A DNA stretch of 12,885 nucleotides, from assembly GCA_900539665.1 (NCBI GenBank), contig UQCV01000068.1, positions 1-12,885 on the forward strand. Reading direction: 5' to 3'. Source of the stretch: an uncultured Succinivibrionaceae bacterium (GTDB taxonomy: Bacteria; Pseudomonadota; Gammaproteobacteria; Enterobacterales; Succinivibrionaceae). Both the position numbers and the translations under genes were made by a program. This document shows, one piece after another, positions 1 to 6,078 of this stretch. Positions within the stretch are counted from its first letter, which is position 1. Every line of letters starts with the position of its first letter. Below the pieces are notes generated by a model, which was not told the origin of the DNA, searched no databases, and was given only the letters and a program-made list of their open reading frames with translations.

Positions 1-86
1 TTACCTGACTTCTCCCAATTTCTCATGGTTTGAACATGAACCCCTAATAGTTTTGCAGCTTGACCTATGGAAATTATTTTTGACAT
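1..86 (-). CDS. Partial IS607-type serine recombinase TnpA (N-terminal HTH only)
   Basis: The reverse strand has an ATG at 86-84 followed by 28 open codons that run off the left edge. The peptide contains the stretch IGQAAKLLGVHVQTMRNWEK. This is a MerR-type winged-helix DNA-binding start: an Ala-x-x-Leu-Gly-Val helix, then a Thr-x-x-x-Trp-Glu recognition helix. IS607-family transposases, which are serine recombinases usually paired with TnpB, begin in just this way, and Gly-Lys normally follows the Trp-Glu-Lys motif. The catalytic serine domain would lie outside the window, so a stand-alone MerR-like regulator or an excisionase cannot be excluded. A purine-rich stretch (AAGAG) lies only about one base before the ATG, so the ribosome-binding site is weak or the true start is elsewhere. 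The gene reads away from everything else here and would mark the edge of a mobile element. Confidence 0.66.
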   Translation of the reverse strand, partial: MSKIISIGQAAKLLGVHVQTMRNWEKSG

Positions 87-97
87 ACTCTTAATAC

Positions 98-114
98 CTA
101 CCAAATATTGGTAG
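98..114. promoter_or_regulatory. Perfect 7-bp-arm palindrome upstream of the tnpA-like gene
   Basis: The sequence CTACCAAATATTGGTAG has perfect 7-bp arms around a 3-base centre. It ends 11 bases before the ATG of the leftward recombinase-like gene. Its position suits an autoregulatory operator for the MerR-like domain of that protein, or part of the element's terminus. The symmetry is seen directly; the role is inferred. Confidence 0.4.
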
Positions 115-489
115 ATGTTATAAACAATTTATATATTTAACGCAACAGTTAATTAACCCTATCTATCACCTTTCCCTTATCCATCATCTTAAACGCCACT
201 AGCACCTAAAACACAGCCAGCACCTAAGACACAGCCATCGCCTAAAATCTTAGTCAATTAGTTGCAATTACCTAAGTTCTAAATACAATAGCTACTAGTA
301 AAATGCACAGGCGCAAATATGTTAGAAGCGGATTTTTATTCCTTCACTTAAAAACACTACCGTGTTGCTTTTAGCGTAACTTCTGTCGTTAACTATTGGT
401 TTAAAGTAGCTACCTTGTACTTTTAGTTAGTAGCTAGCTATTGGTTTTTCGTAGCTACTCGGGCTTTGGGCCTCTACTTAAATACATTG
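115..489. other. Repeat-rich intergenic region upstream of the ferredoxin gene
   Basis: No convincing gene is present in these roughly 375 bases on either strand. The stretch holds an 18-bp tandem duplication (201-249), an imperfect 25-bp direct repeat (390-414 and 435-459, 20 of 25 identical), and five copies of TAGCTA between 290 and 457, one inside the 8-bp palindrome GTAGCTAC at 451-458. The boundary of the mobile element suggested by bases 1-86 probably falls in this interval, but I see no clear inverted terminal repeat or target duplication to place it. Confidence 0.5.
201..249. repeat. 18-bp tandem repeat, two full units and one partial
   Basis: Unit one (201-218) reads AGCACCTAAAACACAGCC and unit two (219-236) differs by a single base (AAG for AAA). 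A degenerate third start follows at 237-249 (ATCGCCTAAAATC). The units are non-coding and lie between the recombinase fragment and the ferredoxin promoter. No function is evident. Confidence 0.75.
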
Positions 490-495
490 TATAAT
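466..495 (+). promoter_or_regulatory. Candidate sigma-70 promoter of the ferredoxin gene
   Basis: A consensus -10 box TATAAT lies at 490-495. A weak -35 candidate, TTGGGC, lies at 466-471, giving an 18-bp spacer. Transcription would start near 502, leaving a leader of about 58 bases before the ferredoxin ATG at 560. The -10 is convincing; the -35 is poor. Confidence 0.55.
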
Positions 496-509
496 GCATT
501 GAAATGCAT
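494..509. promoter_or_regulatory. 16-bp palindrome overlapping the -10 box and start site (candidate operator)
   Basis: ATGCATTGAAATGCAT has perfect 7-bp arms separated by two bases. It begins inside the TATAAT box and covers the predicted transcription start of the ferredoxin gene. A protein bound here would block initiation, so a repressor operator is the simplest reading. I do not recognise it as the site of a known regulator; it lacks the features of an IscR or Fur box. Confidence 0.42.
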
Positions 510-559
510 GGACCTAAACCTTTACTAATATACTTCTACGTTAAAAAGGACTGGCAAAC

Positions 560-790
560 ATGACTTGTACCATCAACAAAAAATGTGTAAATTGCGAAAT
601 GTGTGAACCAGAATGTCCGCATGGCGCTATAAGTTTTAATGGTAAAACCTTTGTTGTTGACGAAAGCTTATGCACTGAATGCGAAGGCATTTACCCAACT
701 CCACACTGTATGGAGGTTTGTCCGGTAAACTGTATTAAAAGAACTAGTAAAGTGAAAGCTTCTACCAAAAACTCAAACCATAAAAAATAA
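560..790 (+). CDS. yfhL: YfhL-type 2[4Fe-4S] ferredoxin
   Basis: This 76-residue soluble iron-sulfur electron carrier belongs to the Allochromatium-type ferredoxin group. Two cluster motifs are visible: C9-x2-C12-x2-C15-x3-C19, and C38-x2-C41-x8-C50-x3-C54. The eight-residue spacing in the second motif, with the segment CTECEGIYPTPHC, is the hallmark of YfhL-like proteins. An extra cysteine is at 58. The first 58 residues track E. coli YfhL closely (KKCVNCEMCEPECP), but the protein is about ten residues shorter and its C-terminal helix is replaced by a lysine-rich tail. The start is supported by AAGGA at 546-550, nine bases before the ATG. It is transcribed alone from the promoter at 466-495 and converges on the exported-protein gene. 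Its redox partner is not evident here. Confidence 0.9.
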   Translation: MTCTINKKCVNCEMCEPECPHGAISFNGKTFVVDESLCTECEGIYPTPHCMEVCPVNCIKRTSKVKASTKNSNHKK

Positions 791-887
791 TTTTGTAGCT
801 TAGGCTTAAGCCTTAAAAATTAATTTATGGTTGTAGTTAGCGCTTTTGGTGAGCATAGGATTTTACTATGGTTAAGATTTGCGTCCT
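791..887. other. Convergent intergenic region with a 12-bp palindrome
   Basis: This gap separates two converging genes. It contains AGGCTTAAGCCT at 802-813, a perfect palindrome that could fold only as a 4-bp stem with a tetraloop. AT-rich DNA lies on both sides, including a T-rich run on the reverse strand over 782-793. It may act as a weak bidirectional terminator, but neither strand shows a classic GC-rich stem followed by a uridine tract. Confidence 0.3.
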
Positions 888-2111
888 TTAAAGCCCAAAA
901 TCAAAGGTATCAGGCCCGAAATAGCGACTTCTAATCTCTTTAGAATCAAGATAAATAAAAGGTAATGGGAGCTCATCTATCTCTTGGTACGCCAAGAGAT
1001 AGGCGTAAGCTTCAGCTCTAGCAGCAGCCGTGGATTTGTCTTTTTTAGTTAAGAAATTAATGTACTGAGTCCACATAGAATAAAAGGTTTTATAGCGTTC
1101 GCACCCTATATCATCGTTTAAAAAACCACATATGGCTTGGCGTCTTTCTTTAAGTTTTTGGCGATAAATAGCCGTAAAATTTTTCCAGCAATTGCGGTTT
1201 TGTTCACAGACCATGTAAAACCCTTCAAGGTCACGAGGCATAAATTCTCCCCCGTGTGAATGACGCACTAACCATAAAGCCACAAAACGGTAATTCATTA
1301 GATTGATGCGATCTGCTAATACGCGTTCCATACGTAAGCGATCGTTGATACTAATGTGTTTTGCTGGTTCATACATAAGTACTTCAGTGTAGGCGATACG
1401 CAGTTGACGCAAATTATCTTCACGGTCATTTCTATAAAAACGAGCTAATAACGCCTCGACTCTTGAGGTAAAATGCTGCTGTTTATTACGCCATAAACTG
1501 CTATCGTATTGCCGAACTAACGCATTACGAATAGCTCTTAATTCACGTATAGCCTGGCCATAGTTTTCACTATCTTCTAAATAGTGTTCCACTTCTGTAT
1601 AGACGGTAACGACGTTTTCTCGGATTAAATCTTCTTGAAATTGGACATTATCCGAAATTGAGGAACTCGATTTGGCGGTATCTTTTTGGGTGTTAGCTAC
1701 TGTTTGAGCGTTGGAAGCTTTTTGAGCCTTGGCCTCCTGAGTCGCTTTTAGTTCACGTGGATCTTGAGGTATAAATTCTTGAGGTGTTTTGCCGGTAGCA
1801 TGCCATGAGTCCGCAGCTTGCGCTTCAGAGCTTTCCCCAAAACTCAACAGCCCCCACAGCAAAATGACACTAAAAACCGCAAATCTTAAAAAACTCACCC
1901 GCTTAAAATTAAAACCAAGCTCTACCTGACCACCTAAGCCTCCTAAGGAAGCGCAAAATTTTGAGAAGTTTGAGTTCTTAGTAGGACTAATAGCAGACCT
2001 CCCTTTTAAGCTCAAACTAAAAAGGGCAATCAAGGTTAGGCAGCACAATCTCCCCCTAAGCGTAAACTTAGAACTAAGCTTAAACAAAGATGTAAAGCTT
2101 GGTAAAAACAA
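888..2111 (-). CDS. Exported protein of unknown function
   Basis: I do not recognise this 407-residue protein. Residues 72-99 form a typical signal peptide: a short basic start (FKRV), a long hydrophobic core, and an AQA/AD cleavage site near residue 99. A low-complexity Ala/Lys/Gln/Ser linker follows (about 121-152), then a mostly helical, charged domain (about 155-407). That domain has four cysteines at 302, 308, 328 and 337, which could form two disulfides in the periplasm. The start is uncertain. TTG at 2111 has GGAGG (2117-2121) five bases upstream and lies 35 bases after yciO, but it puts 71 residues and another hydrophobic stretch ahead of the signal peptide. GTG at 1898 gives a clean exported protein of 336 residues but has no Shine-Dalgarno sequence. 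It is the last gene of a probable rnm-yciO cluster. No catalytic motif is visible. Confidence 0.75.
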   Translation of the reverse strand: MFLPSFTSLFKLSSKFTLRGRLCCLTLIALFSLSLKGRSAISPTKNSNFSKFCASLGGLGGQVELGFNFKRVSFLRFAVFSVILLWGLLSFGESSEAQAADSWHATGKTPQEFIPQDPRELKATQEAKAQKASNAQTVANTQKDTAKSSSSISDNVQFQEDLIRENVVTVYTEVEHYLEDSENYGQAIRELRAIRNALVRQYDSSLWRNKQQHFTSRVEALLARFYRNDREDNLRQLRIAYTEVLMYEPAKHISINDRLRMERVLADRINLMNYRFVALWLVRHSHGGEFMPRDLEGFYMVCEQNRNCWKNFTAIYRQKLKERRQAICGFLNDDIGCERYKTFYSMWTQYINFLTKKDKSTAAARAEAYAYLLAYQEIDELPLPFIYLDSKEIRSRYFGPDTFDFGL

Positions 2112-2146
2112 CCTAACCTCCAGACCAAAAAATTAAAAACTTAAGT

Positions 2147-2773
2147 CTAACTTAAAAACGGAGTTGGGTCGCCTGCGCCTTCACGCATAATATCTGGAGT
2201 CCCATCTTCCGTAAAGCCAACTACCGTAGTTGGAGTTTCCGCTAAATTACCCCCATCAACTAAGAGATCAACACGATTTCCGATCTCTTGGTCAATTTCA
2301 TAAGGGTCACTTTCCGCAACATCGCGCCCAGGTAAAATTAAGGACACGCTCATCAAAGGTTCCCCAAGTTCTTGCAATAAAGCCTGCATAATTGGGTTTC
2401 CTGGTACGCGCAGACCGATAGTCTTACGGCGTTCATTCATAAGCTTACGTGGCACCTCTTTGGTTGCTTTCAAAATAAAGGTGTAAGGACCTGGAGTGTT
2501 ATTCTTTAGCAACCGAAAAACTGCATTATCTACGCGCGCGTATAATGAAAGTTCACTTAGATCCGCACATAACAAAGTAAAATTATGGTATCTATCAATA
2601 TTACGGATACTTAAGATCCGTTCACGCGCATCCTTGTTTTCTAGAGTACAAGCTAAGGCGTAACCAGAATCGGTAGGTAATACGGCACATCCACCTGCTC
2701 TAATCATTTCTACTGCTTTTTTTATGTTTCGTTCCTGAGGTGTTTCAGGATGAATTGTAATTGTCACAGCCAT
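2147..2773 (-). CDS. yciO: YciO, Sua5/YciO/YrdC-family protein
   Basis: This 208-residue cytoplasmic protein aligns along its whole length with E. coli YciO (206 residues). Conserved blocks include PTDSGYA (33-39), HNFTL (63-67), NNTPGPYTFILKATKEVPR (91-109) and RKTIGLRVP (116-124). The family fold makes or handles threonylcarbamoyl-AMP for the t6A modification of ANN-decoding tRNAs. YciO itself is a paralogue of the main enzyme TsaC and its exact cellular role is less settled. The start is firm: AGGGAG at 2779-2784 lies just upstream of the ATG. The gene begins 53 bases after the rnm stop, as in the yciV-yciO pair of E. coli, and 35 bases separate its stop from the upstream start option of the exported-protein gene. 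Co-transcription from the rnm promoter is likely. Confidence 0.95.
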   Translation of the reverse strand: MAVTITIHPETPQERNIKKAVEMIRAGGCAVLPTDSGYALACTLENKDARERILSIRNIDRYHNFTLLCADLSELSLYARVDNAVFRLLKNNTPGPYTFILKATKEVPRKLMNERRKTIGLRVPGNPIMQALLQELGEPLMSVSLILPGRDVAESDPYEIDQEIGNRVDLLVDGGNLAETPTTVVGFTEDGTPDIMREGAGDPTPFLS

Positions 2774-2826
2774 TTTTTTCTCCCTGGCCTTAAATGGCCC
2801 GGTTATTGTTTGGTGAGCTTTTAATT

Positions 2827-3711
2827 TTAAGCTTCAAGCTTAAAGTTAGGAGAGCGCCACACCGGAATAGTACGTTCCGGTAAAACCAAGTTGCTCCCTA
2901 AATCCATGTAATTTTTGCTACGATGAAAATCAGAACCACAGCTAGCAAAGAAGCCATATTCTAAAGACAAATCAGCTAAAAATTCTCGTTCTGCCGGTTG
3001 TTGCATACTACCGGCAACCTCCATGCCTTCGCCCCCAGCTTCCTTAAAGTCGGTTAACAAACGGCGGAGCCATTTATTGTTCATATCATAACGGCGCGGG
3101 TGCGCTAAAACCGGAATGCCACCGGCTTTTTTAATAGCGGCGACCGCAGCTCCGATTCCACCCCATTTTGAGGTTACATAGGCCCGACTTCCCTTAGAGA
3201 GGTACAAATCAAAGCACTTATCGACTGAAACAGCGACGTTTTCAGATTTTAAAAATAATGCAAAATTAGCCCGGGTTAATGAAGCCCCTTCTCCCGCCAT
3301 CGCTTGGGTGCGCGCATAAACATCGGTAAAACCGCATTTTTCTAGTTTGGCCGCAATCGCCCGTGCGCGTTCATCACGTAATTCTTTTTGCTGTTCAACT
3401 AACGCTATAAGTTCTGGGCAACTAGTGTCAATACAAAGCCCAACCACGTGGATTTCGTTACTATGCCATAAGGTTGAGATTTCAATCCCCGCCACTAAAT
3501 GAACATTTTCAGCGACCGCAGCAGCACGCGCTTTTACAATAGCCCCAATATTATCATGATCGGTAATGGCTAGCACATCAACTTTACGTTTAGCCGCATA
3601 GCTTACTAGTTCTTCTGGAGTATAGATTCCATCTGACACATTTGTGTGCGTATGCAAATCAAAGCGCAATGGCCATGATAGAATTTTATTCAGCTCTTCA
3701 CCGGTAATCAT
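2827..3711 (-). CDS. rnm: RNase AM, PHP-domain 5'-3' exoribonuclease / pAp phosphatase
   Basis: This 294-residue PHP-family metal-dependent phosphoesterase matches E. coli Rnm (YciV/TrpH, 293 residues). The enzyme trims the 5' ends of rRNAs and also hydrolyses 3',5'-nucleotide bisphosphates. Metal-binding motifs are all present: DLHTHT (18-23), TDHD (50-53), Glu77 in GIEIS, His88, His204 in LAHP, and SDFH (260-263). I chose ATG 3711 because GGAGG lies at 3722-3726 and because this gives the family length. An in-frame ATG at 3747 sits only five bases after a TATAAT box and has no ribosome-binding site, so it is probably not used. The gene leads a cluster with yciO and the exported-protein gene. 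Confidence 0.94.
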   Translation of the reverse strand: MITGEELNKILSWPLRFDLHTHTNVSDGIYTPEELVSYAAKRKVDVLAITDHDNIGAIVKARAAAVAENVHLVAGIEISTLWHSNEIHVVGLCIDTSCPELIALVEQQKELRDERARAIAAKLEKCGFTDVYARTQAMAGEGASLTRANFALFLKSENVAVSVDKCFDLYLSKGSRAYVTSKWGGIGAAVAAIKKAGGIPVLAHPRRYDMNNKWLRRLLTDFKEAGGEGMEVAGSMQQPAEREFLADLSLEYGFFASCGSDFHRSKNYMDLGSNLVLPERTIPVWRSPNFKLEA

Positions 3712-3752
3712 ATGTAATCGTCCTCCTTTATTTTTCAAGTTAAGCATTTGTA

Positions 3753-3781
3753 ATTATATAGCTTATTTTAGGAGGTAACGC
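3753..3781 (-). promoter_or_regulatory. Candidate promoter of the rnm-yciO cluster
   Basis: The reverse strand carries a perfect -10 box TATAAT at 3758-3753. Transcription would start near 3746, about 35 bases before the rnm ATG at 3711. At 17 bp upstream the -35 region (GCGTTA, 3781-3776) matches consensus poorly, so an activator may be needed. Confidence 0.5.
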
Positions 3782-3786
3782 TTAAA

Positions 3787-3827
3787 TTTAATGATTTACC
3801 GCTGATGGCGCGACACAAATCATTAAA
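3787..3827. promoter_or_regulatory. 11-bp perfect inverted repeat upstream of the rnm promoter
   Basis: TTTAATGATTT (3787-3797) and its exact complement AAATCATTAAA (3817-3827) flank 19 GC-richer bases that contain a small nested CGC/GCG pairing. On the reverse strand the arms lie about 40 to 80 bases upstream of the predicted rnm transcription start, a normal position for an activator or repressor site. The arms are 30 bp apart centre to centre, just under three helical turns. I do not recognise the regulator. Confidence 0.45.
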
Positions 3828-4186
3828 CGCACAATTCTGATCCATTTTTTAACGGTATTAACATTTTGGAGTTTAGATTTTGGGCCTCAACTTTTTACAA
3901 GGGCAAAGGCCAAACGTTAAACTTTAAGCTTAAAGCTTAAAGCTTAACGCTTAACGCTTTAAGAGAAAAATTTAGCCCAAGTGGATTCCGAAATGAAAAA
4001 ATTGCATTGAATCTTTAACCTAGAAATTGAATTTAACAATTTTACGATTTAAGAATTTCTTGACTTAAAGGTTTAAAGCTTGCCACTTGCCACGAGCAAC
4101 TCGCAGCTTTTCACTTGCTAATTTCCACTTGTCGCTTAAAAACTAAAAACAAACTAAAAAAAACAAAGCTTGGCTTTATCCCCCGC
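3828..4186. other. Intergenic region between the DUF3466 and rnm genes
   Basis: No gene is supported on either strand here. In particular I do not see the short basic ribosome modulation factor (rmf) that often follows DUF3466 genes in related bacteria. The stretch contains the heptamer array at 3927-3961, several degenerate CCACTTG/CACTTGC words between 4081 and 4135, and AT-rich DNA. TTGACT at 4060-4065 resembles a forward -35 box but has no gene downstream on that strand. Confidence 0.5.
3927..3961. repeat. Heptamer tandem array, five units
   Basis: Five consecutive 7-bp units lie in this stretch: AGCTTAA three times, CGCTTAA once, and CGCTTTA once. It is a small microsatellite-like array built from the AAGCTTAA word that recurs at gene ends in this window. 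It lies more than 160 bp upstream of the rnm promoter, and no function is evident. Confidence 0.8.
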
Positions 4187-4214
4187 AAAAAAAATGTCAG
4201 CCCTAAGACTGACA
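4187..4214 (-). terminator. Intrinsic terminator after the uup-DUF3466 cluster
   Basis: On the reverse strand TGTCAG (4214-4209) pairs with CTGACA (4200-4195) around an 8-base loop, or a 6-base loop if a T-G wobble forms. Eight consecutive T residues follow immediately (4194-4187). It lies 54 bases after the DUF3466 stop codon and is the clearest rho-independent terminator in the window. Confidence 0.85.
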
Positions 4215-4267
4215 GTTCTACTTTAATTAACGGCTTAAGTTGTTAGCTTATAGCTAAGTTTTTAGTT

Positions 4268-6067
4268 TTAAGCTTTAAGAGCCTTGCGTCTTTTAAATGC
4301 AAGCCCTAAACCTAAAAGCCCTAACAAACTAAGCATATCAAAAGCCCCACGGCCATCTTTATTTACTTCAGCTTCGTTAACCACGCTTTGGTAATTACTT
4401 ACAGCCAAGCTTGGGTCAATGGTAATGTATGACTCAGGAGTTGTCCCATTTTCCGTAGTTGAAGTTACTTCCTTAAAGGTTGCTGCATTTGGCTTAAGGA
4501 GCACATTAACCACCCTAGCCCCACTCATATTAGCAAAATCTTCATAGCTACCGTATTCAAAGGCTGTAGCTAAGATAACATTATCGTTATTGATTGCTAC
4601 TGGCCAACTAATAGCATAATACTTACCATTAACAGCGCAGTTTTTAGCGTTTTCAGAACCGCTACAAATAAGATCGTTTAAGTAGTAAGTAGATTTATCA
4701 TTTACGTTATAGATAAAACCTTCTTGAGAACGAGCAATCCCATGGTTTACCGGAGAGTTTTCAGAACGCATATCGCGCCAACCTACGACTAAGCCTTGAT
4801 CGTTAATCCCGGCTACTTCAGAGTTAGCCCCTTTAATTGGCTGGTCTTCTAAAGGATAAATCACATTGCTAGAACTACCATCAGCATTAAGGCGACTTAA
4901 AGTAAAGACTTTGGCGTAGTTAGAATTCTTAGATGAATCCATCTTACGGTTAATAACGACATAGCCTTTGCTATTAACAGCTTTAGCGTCGGTGTAAAAG
5001 TTTACTTTATCACCATGAGCAGGTTCTTCAAGACCGGCAAATTGATGGCCATTATCCTTAAATGAAACTTTATCAGCTTCAAGGTTTAGAGGCCAGTAAG
5101 TAGCGATCCCGCCTAGGTAAATTTTACCCCCACCATAATCGTCGTTCATAGAGTGACCGATGGCATACACTTGATCCCCAATTGTGGTAAAACCACGGAT
5201 ATTGCCAATGGTTAAACGATCGTTATCACGGCTAGCATTAACAAAGTTCTCAGGTTGCACCCCGACAATTTCAGCGCCATCGGCCATGGTATTTGGGTCA
5301 ATCAGCCAAATGGTAGCCTGATTTCTAAAACCAGGACAAGTAGCATAATCGCCTTCTTCATCGATATCGCCATTGTAGCAATAGTAGAAAAAGTCTTCAT
5401 CAAAATGGCTAGTACGCGCCAAACCGCCAACTAAAATGCGGCCGTCGCTTAACTTATAAAAAGAGAACGCTTGCGCGTAATCACCATAAGCGCTAGTTTC
5501 GGTAACAGGGCTTTTTAGAATGAAGGTCTTTCCGCCAAATTTAGCGATCCCTAGAAGTTCACGATAACCGTATTTTTTTTGGTCACCGGCGATAGAACCA
5601 ACCCCATCAGTTCCTGCGTCGATAGCTTCATAGGTCATTTCGTAATCTTGAGTTACGGCTCCATTAACTACAGAGCTTACCTGAGAGCGCTGGTATAAGA
5701 AGTCATAACGCCAATCAAGGGCCCCGTTAGCCATGTCCCAATACGTATCACAAACGTCATCATCAAGATAGTCATAGCAGTTATTAATGTGTAGAATTCG
5801 GTCCCCATCATTAAACTGCTGCGGAGCTAAGTTAAAGAAAGAAAAGGCATCATTCTTTAAATAGCGGCTCGCCACATCTGGCGTGGTACCAGAACTTAAA
5901 CCTACCGCAAAAGGACCGTGTTTAAACCCCGCTCCTACGCCATTTTGAGATTCAACCACCTCAATATTAAAAGCCGGAACTTCCGCAGCCACCGCGAAAC
6001 TTCCCCCTAATAAATACATTGCGCTTAACGAAGCGGCTACCGCTCCACTCAATTTTTTAAAATTCAA
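4268..6067 (-). CDS. Secreted DUF3466-family protein with GlyGly-CTERM-like tail
   Basis: This is a 599-residue exported protein. Residues 1-28 form a signal peptide (NFKKL start, hydrophobic core, AVA/AE). The large middle region resembles the DUF3466 family of marine and enteric gammaproteobacteria, whose function is unknown. Six cysteines fall in three close pairs (C-x8-C, C-x13-C, C-x8-C), suggesting three disulfides. The last 28 residues have a Gly-containing stretch (GRGA), a 16-residue hydrophobic segment and a basic end (KRRKALKA), the layout of GlyGly-CTERM rhombosortase signals but with a weak Gly-Gly motif. I chose TTG 6067 because AAGGA lies eight bases upstream and the signal peptide then begins at residue 1; an in-frame TTG at 6112 would start inside uup. 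The uup stop TAA overlaps this Shine-Dalgarno sequence, so translation is probably coupled. Confidence 0.82.
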   Translation of the reverse strand: MNFKKLSGAVAASLSAMYLLGGSFAVAAEVPAFNIEVVESQNGVGAGFKHGPFAVGLSSGTTPDVASRYLKNDAFSFFNLAPQQFNDGDRILHINNCYDYLDDDVCDTYWDMANGALDWRYDFLYQRSQVSSVVNGAVTQDYEMTYEAIDAGTDGVGSIAGDQKKYGYRELLGIAKFGGKTFILKSPVTETSAYGDYAQAFSFYKLSDGRILVGGLARTSHFDEDFFYYCYNGDIDEEGDYATCPGFRNQATIWLIDPNTMADGAEIVGVQPENFVNASRDNDRLTIGNIRGFTTIGDQVYAIGHSMNDDYGGGKIYLGGIATYWPLNLEADKVSFKDNGHQFAGLEEPAHGDKVNFYTDAKAVNSKGYVVINRKMDSSKNSNYAKVFTLSRLNADGSSSNVIYPLEDQPIKGANSEVAGINDQGLVVGWRDMRSENSPVNHGIARSQEGFIYNVNDKSTYYLNDLICSGSENAKNCAVNGKYYAISWPVAINNDNVILATAFEYGSYEDFANMSGARVVNVLLKPNAATFKEVTSTTENGTTPESYITIDPSLAVSNYQSVVNEAEVNKDGRGAFDMLSLLGLLGLGLAFKRRKALKA

Positions 6068-6078
6068 GTTTATTTTCC

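Noticed and set aside
3712..3747. Upstream ATG (3747) as the rnm start
   Set aside because: It lies immediately after the TATAAT box, has no ribosome-binding site and would add 12 residues not found in the family.
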